From JBOCEF01 sp047610385 (GTDB lineage Bacteria > Pseudomonadota > Alphaproteobacteria > Rhodobacterales > Rhodobacteraceae), in contig JBLGAC010000025.1 in assembly GCA_047610385.1 (NCBI GenBank), positions 1 to 57,082 on the forward strand: a DNA stretch of 57,082 nucleotides. The letters are read 5' to 3'. The translations under genes were made by a program, and so were the position numbers. The notes under the pieces were generated by a model. It made no database searches and was not told where the DNA came from. It was given only the letters and a program-made list of their open reading frames with translations. Every line of letters begins with the position of its first letter. Position 1 is the stretch's first letter. Positions 25,448 through 32,058 of this stretch are shown here, piece by piece.

Positions 25448-26782
25448 TCAGCGATCCGGGGCTGAGGTCGCCACCCGCACGGCCTCAGCCGCTGCTTCAG
25501 CTTCAGCCACGGCCTCAGCCTCAGCCTCAGCCTCAGCCTCAGCGGCTTCGATCTGCTCAATGGCGTATGCCTGCGCGACCTCAACCGCGACCGCCGAGGC
25601 CTGGGGCAGCACCGCGGCATAGGCGGACTGGTCCTCAACACTGGGCGCGGCGCGGCGGGTGGTGCGCCAAAGGGCGTAAAGGCTGATCGCCGCCAGCAGC
25701 ACGGCCATATAGCCGAAGAACACCGATGTGCCGAAACGCTGCATCAGATAGCCGACCACGATCGGCCCGCCAATCGCCCCGAAGCCATTGAGGAACAGCA
25801 TCCCCCCCGACGCCGCCGCCATGTCTTTGGGTTCGAGAAAGTCGTTGGTATGCGCAATCAACAGTGAATAGAGCGGGTTGACCACCGCCCCGATCAACAG
25901 CGCCGACAGATAAAGCGTCCAGAGGGCATCGCCGAACGCCCACCCCATCGCCGCGCAAACAGCTCCAAGCGCCGTCACTGCCATGATCAGCGCACGACGG
26001 TCCATGCGGTCCGAAATCCAGCCGATTGGATATTGGCTGAACAGCCCGCCGATATAGATCGACGCCACAAAGATTGAGATCTGCTGCACGCTCATCCCAC
26101 GCTCAGCCGCGAACACCGCCGACATGCCGAACAGGCCCGAGAAAATCGCCCCCAGCAGAATCTGTCCGACAAAGCCCAGCGGCGAGGCGCGATAAAGTTC
26201 GCGCAGTGACATGGGGGACGTCGTCTCAAAGACGGGCGCAGGCGACACCGACAACAGGATCGGCGCGAAAGACACCGAAACCAGCACTGAGATGATTGCA
26301 AACAGCGCCCAGCCAGCAGGATCAGCCAGGGTCATGATGCCCTGGGCCGCGATGATGCCGACCATCTGCACGATCATATAAAGCGACAGCGTTTTGCCGC
26401 GGGTTTCATTGGTCGCGCTGTCGTTCAGCCAGCTTTCGACAACCACATAAACGCCCGAGAAGCAGAACCCCACCACCAGCCGCAGCAACGACCAGACCAC
26501 GATGTTCGGCACGGCGGCATACAGGATAAACGCCGCTGAGATCACCGAGGCCAATGCTGCGAACACCCGCACATGCCCCACCCGGCGGATCAGTCGCGGC
26601 GCAAAGCGCGACCCTGCCAGAAGCCCGAGGAAATAGGCCGACATCACATAGGACATGGACGCGGAGTCAAAACCCTCAATCGCGCCGCGCACACCCAACA
26701 GGGTGCCCTGCATGCCGTTGCCGAGCATAAGGAGCATGAGCCCGAGCAGCAGTGCCCAAGCGTTCTGAAAGATCGAAAGCAT
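25448..26782 (-). CDS. Major facilitator superfamily transporter with Glu-Ala repeat tail
   Basis: 444 residues. Twelve hydrophobic segments are apparent, with the MFS loop motif SDRMDRRALIM between segments 8 and 9 region and FAPRLIRRVGHVRVF in the 2-3 loop; the pattern resembles the YcaD group. The cytoplasmic C-terminus after residue ~395 is unusual: an Ala/Glu tail with a run of EA pairs encoded by an exact hexanucleotide tandem repeat. Substrate unknown. It stands alone, with noncoding gaps of about 200 bases on both sides. Confidence 0.88.
   Translation of the reverse strand: MLSIFQNAWALLLGLMLLMLGNGMQGTLLGVRGAIEGFDSASMSYVMSAYFLGLLAGSRFAPRLIRRVGHVRVFAALASVISAAFILYAAVPNIVVWSLLRLVVGFCFSGVYVVVESWLNDSATNETRGKTLSLYMIVQMVGIIAAQGIMTLADPAGWALFAIISVLVSVSFAPILLSVSPAPVFETTSPMSLRELYRASPLGFVGQILLGAIFSGLFGMSAVFAAERGMSVQQISIFVASIYIGGLFSQYPIGWISDRMDRRALIMAVTALGAVCAAMGWAFGDALWTLYLSALLIGAVVNPLYSLLIAHTNDFLEPKDMAAASGGMLFLNGFGAIGGPIVVGYLMQRFGTSVFFGYMAVLLAAISLYALWRTTRRAAPSVEDQSAYAAVLPQASAVAVEVAQAYAIEQIEAAEAEAEAEAEAVAEAEAAAEAVRVATSAPDR
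25512..25541. repeat. Hexanucleotide tandem repeat in MFS gene
   Basis: Five exact copies of GCCTCA (plus strand), coding for alternating Glu-Ala in the tail of the MFS transporter, flanked by degenerate copies on both sides (about 25480-25545). The length of six keeps frame when units are gained or lost, so slippage would vary tail length without inactivation. Confidence 0.85.
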
Positions 26783-26988
26783 GGCACGGCTCCGGCAACG
26801 GGAAAGACAGCAAGGGGGGGACAGCTAACGCAAAAGCAGCGTGCGGTCTCGCCTCTATGCGACACAACGGGATCTGTGCGAGACCGCAGTGCACAAATTC
26901 TGTCGGGGCGCGGCATTTCATGGCCAGAGCCGCGCGCCCAACGACATGCCCCTTGGCACAGGGTCCGCCCGCGCGGCGATGGCGGGCG

Positions 26989-28071
26989 TTAGGCCTGTGG
27001 CAACAGCAAAGACCCATCACCGTAGGAATAAAACCGATACTGCTGCGCCACCGCATGGGCATAAATCGCGCGGATCGGATCAACCCCCATCAGCGCGCTG
27101 ACCAGCATCATCAGCGTGGAGCGCGGCAGATGGAAATTGGTGATCAGCCCGTCTGCAACCCGGAACCGATAACCCGGCGTGATGAAGATATCCGTGTCGC
27201 CACTGAACGGCGCAAGGGCCCCATCGCGCGCGGCACTTTCCAACAGGCGCAGCGCAGTGGTGCCGACCGGGATCACCCTGCCCCCGGCCGCCTTGCACGC
27301 CGCGATCGTGGCGACGGCCTCGGCGTTGATCTCGCCCCATTCGGAATGCATTTTGTGGCCGCCAAGGGTCTCTGACTTCACCGGCAGAAAGGTGCCTGCG
27401 CCGACATGAAGGGTCAGGCGCGCCTCCGCAACCCCGCGCGCACGCAGCGCCGCCAGCAGCGCATCGTCAAAATGCAAAGATGCAGTGGGGGCGGCCACGG
27501 CGCCAAGTTTTTGCGCGAACACAGTCTGATAATCGTCCATGTCCGCGGCATCAGACGCCCGGCGCGCGGCGATATAAGGCGGCAGCGGCATGGACCCCAA
27601 CGCGGCGATGGCGGCGTCCAGATCAGGGCCGGTGCGATCAAAGCGCAGCAGAGTCTCGCCGACCTCACCTTTTTCGATCACTTCGGCGCTCAGCCCCTCA
27701 CCGAATGCGATGCGGTCACCAGGGCGCAGGCGTTTGCCAGGCTTGGCCAGGGCACGCCATGCATCTGCACCAGCGCGGATGATCAAGGTTGCCTCAATCT
27801 TCGCCTCGCCGGACCCGTCTTTGGTGTCGCGGCGGCGGATGCCGGTCAGGCGCGCGGGGATCACCTTGGTGTCGTTGAACACCAGCAGATCGCCGGGCTG
27901 CAGCAGGTCCGGCAGGTCTGAGAACACCCGGTCCTCAATGCCCGTGCCGCACGCATGCAGCAGCCGCGATGCGCTGCGCGGGCGCACAGGGCGCAGCGCG
28001 ATCAGCGCATCAGGCAGATCAAAGTCGAAATCTTCGACGCGCATTTCGGGGTTCTGAGGGCTTTGGGTCAT
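26989..28071 (-). CDS. queA: S-adenosylmethionine:tRNA ribosyltransferase-isomerase
   Basis: Transfers and isomerises the ribose of SAM onto 7-aminomethyl-7-deazaguanine in tRNA, giving epoxyqueuosine. The 360-residue product has DFDFDLPDALIALRPVRPR, LVFNDTKVIPARL, PLPPYI, TASLHFDD, LHVGAGTFLPV and TNFHLPRSTLMMLVSA, all family blocks. ATG 28071 and ATG 28044 (nine codons later, at the most conserved start MRVEDFDFDLP) both lack a clear ribosome-binding site; upstream extension to 28152 is Arg/Ala-rich and improbable. Diverges from the membrane protein at 28246. Confidence 0.95.
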   Translation of the reverse strand: MTQSPQNPEMRVEDFDFDLPDALIALRPVRPRSASRLLHACGTGIEDRVFSDLPDLLQPGDLLVFNDTKVIPARLTGIRRRDTKDGSGEAKIEATLIIRAGADAWRALAKPGKRLRPGDRIAFGEGLSAEVIEKGEVGETLLRFDRTGPDLDAAIAALGSMPLPPYIAARRASDAADMDDYQTVFAQKLGAVAAPTASLHFDDALLAALRARGVAEARLTLHVGAGTFLPVKSETLGGHKMHSEWGEINAEAVATIAACKAAGGRVIPVGTTALRLLESAARDGALAPFSGDTDIFITPGYRFRVADGLITNFHLPRSTLMMLVSALMGVDPIRAIYAHAVAQQYRFYSYGDGSLLLPQA

Positions 28072-28245
28072 GGCGCGCCGCGTAGCGCGGGCGGGGGCGG
28101 TTTGTCCAGCCCCGCCGCACCCGCCATCACGCGCGATCACAGCACGGCGCAAATTGTTTCAAGCGATTGCTTTTCCCGGCTGCCATGTCTTTGGTGTGGT
28201 CAATGACGCATCGATTTCCGGCGCAAACCAATTGAGGACGACCCG

Positions 28246-28722
28246 ATGACCCACACCGCCCCCCACCCCGGCCTGAGCCACGCGCTCATCACCATGCTGA
28301 TCGCGGGATCGGCCGCGACGGTGGCGTTCGATTTTTATGGCCAGGCCCTCAGCCCGCTGATGGGGTTCCCGAACCTCGCGCCCGTGCCGTTGGCACGCCA
28401 GACGCTTCAGACCGTGCTGGGCACATCGACCGAAGCGGCGGGGCAACTGCTGCATTACATCGCGGGGATGATCGTCTATCCGCTGGGCTGGATGATCGGG
28501 CGCAAAATTTTGCACCGCGTCATGCCTGATCTGCATTGGCTGATCGGCGCGGCCGCGTACGGCGTCGGGCTATGGGTGTTTGCCATCGGGTTCATGGCGT
28601 CATTCGTCAACGGCAACCCGTTCTTTCTGGGGTTCACCGGCATCACTTGGGTCGCGCTGGTTGGCCATGTGCTGTTCGCGTTGGTCGCCGCTTTGGTGAT
28701 AGAGCGGCGCGCCGAGGGCTAA
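28246..28722 (+). CDS. Small four-helix membrane protein, unknown
   Basis: 158 residues with four predicted transmembrane segments (ALITMLIAGSAATVAFDFYG; LLHYIAGMIVYPLGWMIG; WLIGAAAYGVGLWVFAIGFMAS; ITWVALVGHVLFALVAALVI). GAGGA lies seven bases before the ATG. A histidine and several aromatic residues sit near helix ends. Similar proteins are widespread in Rhodobacteraceae without a known role. Divergent from queA across 174 bases and convergent with the PhyH-like gene, 19 bases away. Confidence 0.8.
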   Translation: MTHTAPHPGLSHALITMLIAGSAATVAFDFYGQALSPLMGFPNLAPVPLARQTLQTVLGTSTEAAGQLLHYIAGMIVYPLGWMIGRKILHRVMPDLHWLIGAAAYGVGLWVFAIGFMASFVNGNPFFLGFTGITWVALVGHVLFALVAALVIERRAEG

Positions 28723-28741
28723 GCCCCCATCGCATCGCCAG

Positions 28742-29416
28742 TCACATCGCCCATTGCAAGGGGCCCGGCAGCGGCGCGGCGGCGAAATCGACCCGCACGC
28801 TGCGCCGGGCCCGACTGCTTTGCGACGGCAGGCTGCGCGACAGGGTCAGCATCCTGGAGACCAGCACATCGCCGCGGCGCGCGTGGCAGGTTTCATGCGG
28901 GCAGGTCCGCGCCAGATCGGCGGCACCAGCGACGGTGACAGCCCCGGCACGATGGCTGCCAAGCCCGATCTGCAGCGCGCCGTCGTCATCCTCCGCATCG
29001 TCAAGGAACACCCGTGTGGCGAGCATGCCAGCCAACACCTCCACCGGTGGCTGGCAATGCCACACACCGGATCGTTGGGCCCAGTTTCTGTAACCCTCAG
29101 CCAAAAGGCGTTCGCGTACCGCGATCACACGGCCCTGCCGCCAGGGCGCAGACCAGCCGGGATCGAGAGGCGCGCGCCGCGACACAGCACGCACCGCATG
29201 GGCGCCCTGCATCAGCGATCCGATCAACGCAGGCAGGCACGCATGCGCCACCAGCGCGCCAGCCAGCGCCTGACCTGCCTTGCGGCGATCTTCAGGGCGC
29301 CCGACCAACCCGCACGCGGCGTCGAACGGGGCCAAATCGTTGTCGTCGAGCGCGCCGCGCAACCATACGCGACCGTCGAGTTCCAGCGGGGAGGAGAGAT
29401 CATCATTGAGAAACAT
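28742..29416 (-). CDS. PhyH-family protein lacking iron ligands, likely pseudoenzyme
   Basis: 224 residues with the architecture of bacterial phytanoyl-CoA dioxygenase-family proteins. The WHQD-type block reads APWRQGRVIAVRER (His replaced by Arg93, Asp by Gly95); HCQPPVEVLAGMLATRVFLDD and GALQIGLGSHRAG match well; the distal His block reads RMLTLSRSLPSQSS, with Ser193 where the His is expected; the end VRVDFAAAPLPGPLQW is canonical. All three residues of the facial triad are thus missing while the fold-defining segments remain, so Fe(II)/2-oxoglutarate catalysis is unlikely. ATG 29416 is used; a TTG twelve codons upstream is possible. Function unknown. Confidence 0.75.
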   Translation of the reverse strand: MFLNDDLSSPLELDGRVWLRGALDDNDLAPFDAACGLVGRPEDRRKAGQALAGALVAHACLPALIGSLMQGAHAVRAVSRRAPLDPGWSAPWRQGRVIAVRERLLAEGYRNWAQRSGVWHCQPPVEVLAGMLATRVFLDDAEDDDGALQIGLGSHRAGAVTVAGAADLARTCPHETCHARRGDVLVSRMLTLSRSLPSQSSRARRSVRVDFAAAPLPGPLQWAM

Positions 29417-29469
29417 GGAGAGACAAGAGCGCCGATGCGCCGCTGAGGTCAAGCACGTGTTTGACCTGA

Positions 29470-29505
29470 AAAAGAAAAAGGCGCGCGGCCTGCTGGCCGC
29501 GCGCC
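29470..29505 (-). terminator. Rho-independent terminator of the coaD-cyclophilin operon
   Basis: On the minus strand, GGCGCGCGGCC-AGCA-GGCCGCGCGCC forms a perfect 11-bp stem with a four-base loop, followed by TTTTTCTTTTT. It starts 26 bases after the stop codon of the cytoplasmic cyclophilin, the strongest intrinsic terminator in the window. Confidence 0.93.
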
Positions 29506-29530
29506 CTTTCAGATTACCAGACCGCTTGGA

Positions 29531-30010
29531 TCAGAGATCCGCTGCGACCTTCATTGAGATCATCCGGTCGGGATCAACAGGCGGCTCGCCCTTTTTGATC
29601 GCGTCCACATGCTCCATGCCAGAGGCGACATTTCCCCAGACCGTGTACTGGCCGTTCAGGAAGTGCCCAGCATCGAACATGATGAAGAACTGGCTGTTGG
29701 CACTGTCGGGGCTTTGGCTGCGGGCCGCGCCCACGGCGCCGCGATCGAAGGGAAGCTTTGAAAACTCAGCCTTCAGGTTCGGCTCATCTGAGCCGCCAGT
29801 GCCACGGCCCAGCGGGCAGCCGGTCTGGGCCATGAAGCCGGGGATCACCCGGTGAAACACGATGCCATCATAAAACCCCGCACGGGCGAGGCTTTTGATC
29901 CGCGCCACATGGCCGGGGGCCACGTCGGGCAGAAGGTTGATGACGACATTGCCGTCTTTCAGCTCAATGATCAGGGTGTTTTCGGGATCTTTGAAGTCAG
30001 CTTTGTCCAT
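29531..30010 (-). CDS. ppiB: Peptidyl-prolyl cis-trans isomerase, cytoplasmic cyclophilin
   Basis: 159-residue cyclophilin without a signal peptide. The catalytic block FHRVIPGFMAQTG (Arg and Phe) and SQFFIMF are intact, with GHFLNGQYTVWGNV closing the active site. AAAGGAGGT, a near-perfect ribosome-binding site, precedes the ATG. It follows an exported paralogue closely on the same strand, so the pair arose by duplication and covers cytoplasm and periplasm. Confidence 0.94.
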   Translation of the reverse strand: MDKADFKDPENTLIIELKDGNVVINLLPDVAPGHVARIKSLARAGFYDGIVFHRVIPGFMAQTGCPLGRGTGGSDEPNLKAEFSKLPFDRGAVGAARSQSPDSANSQFFIMFDAGHFLNGQYTVWGNVASGMEHVDAIKKGEPPVDPDRMISMKVAADL

Positions 30011-30069
30011 AGCGGATGGACCTCCTTTTTCGGCGGTGCGTGGCGCAGACAGTGCCGCGCCGGTGCGGA

Positions 30070-30636
30070 TTATTTTGAAAAGAGATGCACGCGAGTCATG
30101 CGCGTCGGGTTTGCCGGCGGCTCACCCTTTTGGATGGCGTCGACCACGTCCATGCCATCGATCACCTGGCCCCAGACGGTGTACTGACCGTTCAGGAAAT
30201 GGCCGGGCGCGAACATGATGAAGAACTGGCTGTTGGCGCTGTTCGGGCTCTGGGACCGGGCGGCGCCGACGATGCCGCGTTCAAACGGAATGCTGGAGAA
30301 TTCGGCGGGCACATCGGGAAGGTCCGAGCTGCCGGTGCCGACGCGGCGAAAGGCGCTGCTGCCAGCCTCAGCGCGGCCATGCTCCACATCGCCGGTCTGG
30401 GCCATGAAGCCGGGGATCACCCGGTGAAAGGCCACGCCGTCATAGGCACCCTGTGCGGCGAGGGTTTTCACCCGCTCCACATGCTGGGGCGCAATCTGGG
30501 GCAGCAGCTGGATCGTGATCGCACCCTTGTCGGTTTCGATCACAAGTGTGTTGTCAGGGTCGGTCACGTCAGCGGCGACGGCGGTCTGGGTCAGCGCCAT
30601 GAAAAGCGCGGCGCAGGCGAAGAGAAGGCGGGACAT
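30070..30636 (-). CDS. ppiA: Peptidyl-prolyl cis-trans isomerase, periplasmic cyclophilin
   Basis: 188 residues with a Sec signal peptide (MSRLLFACAALFMALTQTAVAA, cleavage after about residue 21) and a full cyclophilin domain (FHRVIPGFMAQTG, SQFFIMF, GHFLNGQYTVWGQV). Compared with the downstream cytoplasmic copy it has an insertion of roughly a dozen residues after QTGDVEHG. ATG 30636 has GGAG ten bases upstream; the upstream extension to 30699 would bury the signal peptide. Confidence 0.93.
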   Translation of the reverse strand: MSRLLFACAALFMALTQTAVAADVTDPDNTLVIETDKGAITIQLLPQIAPQHVERVKTLAAQGAYDGVAFHRVIPGFMAQTGDVEHGRAEAGSSAFRRVGTGSSDLPDVPAEFSSIPFERGIVGAARSQSPNSANSQFFIMFAPGHFLNGQYTVWGQVIDGMDVVDAIQKGEPPANPTRMTRVHLFSK

Positions 30637-30762
30637 GGTCGATCGCTCCGATTGCCAGGGCATAGGATGGCGCGCGGCAAGCGCACCGAGAACCGCCAAT
30701 AGCCCGGCGCGGCGCGCTTCTCAAGCGCTCCGCACCGATCAGGTTCGGCGGGCAGGCATTGA

Positions 30763-31257
30763 TCAGCCCTTCAAGCGGTCCATCAAAGCATCTTGCACGG
30801 CGACAGGCACGAATTTGTGAACATCCCCGCCCAGCCGCGCGATTTCCTTGACCAGCTTGGACGCGATCGCCTGATGATGCGCATCGGCCATCAGGAACAC
30901 CGTTTCCACGGTGTCGTTCATCGCGCGGTTCATGCCAACCATCTGAAACTCATATTCAAAGTCTGAGACCGCGCGCAGGCCCCGCACAATGACCTGAGCG
31001 CCGACTTCTTCGGCAAAATGGATCAGCAGCGTCTCAAACGGCACGGCCACGATTTCAACGCCGGTTCTTGCGGCGATCGGGCCGCATTCGGCCTCAAGCA
31101 TCGCGACGCGTTCTTCGAGCGTGAAAAGCGGGCCTTTGTCGCGGTTGACCGCGACACCGATCACCAGCTTGTCGACCAGCGAGCATGCTCGTCGGATGAT
31201 GTCGAGATGCCCCAGAGTGACCGGGTCAAACGTGCCCGGATAAAGCGCGGTGCGCAT
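30763..31257 (-). CDS. coaD: Pantetheine-phosphate adenylyltransferase
   Basis: Penultimate step of coenzyme A synthesis: 4'-phosphopantetheine plus ATP gives dephospho-CoA. 164 residues, normal length. The nucleotidyltransferase motif ALYPGTFDPVTLGHLDII is at the N-terminus, VRGLRAVSDFEYEFQM in the middle and the helix around LVKEIARLGGDVHKFVP near the end. ATG 31257 has AAGGA nine bases upstream. First gene of the coaD-cyclophilin-cyclophilin group, an order seen in other Rhodobacteraceae. Confidence 0.96.
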   Translation of the reverse strand: MRTALYPGTFDPVTLGHLDIIRRACSLVDKLVIGVAVNRDKGPLFTLEERVAMLEAECGPIAARTGVEIVAVPFETLLIHFAEEVGAQVIVRGLRAVSDFEYEFQMVGMNRAMNDTVETVFLMADAHHQAIASKLVKEIARLGGDVHKFVPVAVQDALMDRLKG

Positions 31258-31394
31258 GGTAGAAAGTCCTTCCCCCCGCCGGAGATCCTGAGCCTTCGGC
31301 TTGCGGTGCAACGCAACATTATTGCTGACGGCTGGTCAAGGGCGACCGGCCCCAACTGCGCCGGCGCGGGACGGAATGTCGCGAACCCGGCGCC

Positions 31395-31412
31395 GGGAGG
31401 GGGAGGGGGGGG
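31395..31412 (+). other. G-run (possible G-quadruplex) upstream of coaD
   Basis: GGG-A-GGGGG-A-GGGGGGGG on the plus strand, complementary to the noncoding leader of coaD, about 140 bases before its ATG. The tracts could provide four G3 runs. It lies in the 185-base gap between the CBS gene and coaD. Whether it folds or acts is unknown. Confidence 0.4.
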
Positions 31413-31442
31413 CGCAACCAGATCGCCCCCGCCTGCGGGCGG

Positions 31443-31877
31443 TCAGTAGCCCTTGATCATGTCCGCGAGGGCGTTTGCCTCATGCTCCAGATCGTCGATC
31501 CGCGCCTTGACCGCGTCGCCGATGGAGATCAGCCCGACCAGCACACCATCGGTCACCACAGGAAGATGCCGGAAGCGCCCGGCAGTCATGCGCTTCAGCA
31601 GGTCTTCGGAGGTCTCGTCGATGGTGCAGGTCTTGACATCTTTGGTCATGACATTGGCGATCGATTGGTTGAGGCAGCCCGGACCTTCTTTGCCCAGCAC
31701 GCGAATGATGTCGCGCTCAGAGATCATGCCTTCAACCGTCTTGCCGTCCGACGAACAGATCAACGCGCCGATCCGATACGCCGACAGGATCGCGGCGGCG
31801 TCCGCGAGGCATTTCGACGGCGCGATGGTTTCCACCGCGGCTGAGCCCTTCTGCCGAAGAATGGCGGCGACGATCAT
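31443..31877 (-). CDS. Tandem CBS-domain protein
   Basis: 144 residues made of two CBS motifs (about 5-62 and 72-130), with the usual GALICSSDGKTVEGMISERDIIR and HLPVVTDGVLVGLISIGDAVKAR blocks. Stand-alone CBS pairs bind adenosine nucleotides and regulate partner enzymes or channels; this single-unit type is common in alphaproteobacteria. GGGAGGAA lies seven bases before ATG 31877. No partner is evident in the neighbourhood. Confidence 0.9.
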   Translation of the reverse strand: MIVAAILRQKGSAAVETIAPSKCLADAAAILSAYRIGALICSSDGKTVEGMISERDIIRVLGKEGPGCLNQSIANVMTKDVKTCTIDETSEDLLKRMTAGRFRHLPVVTDGVLVGLISIGDAVKARIDDLEHEANALADMIKGY

Positions 31878-32058
31878 GGCAGTTCCTCCCGTAACGGTTA
31901 CGCAATGTGCACACCATCGTGGGCGGACTGGGGCCGCGCGGTCAAGGCGCATGACGCAGCTGCACGCATCCTGCGGAACGCCGCGCCGTCACCGCCGCGC
32001 CCCCCGCCGCCGGAGCGCCCGCGCGGCAGACCGGCCGGGCACCAAGCCGGGCCGGGGC

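Noticed and set aside
29531..30636. Tandem cyclophilins as a novel duplication
   Set aside because: A cytoplasmic/periplasmic pair next to coaD is an ordinary arrangement in this bacterial group.
31424..31441. CCGCC/GGCGG hairpin just after the CBS gene as terminator
   Set aside because: Only five base pairs and no T-run on the minus strand.
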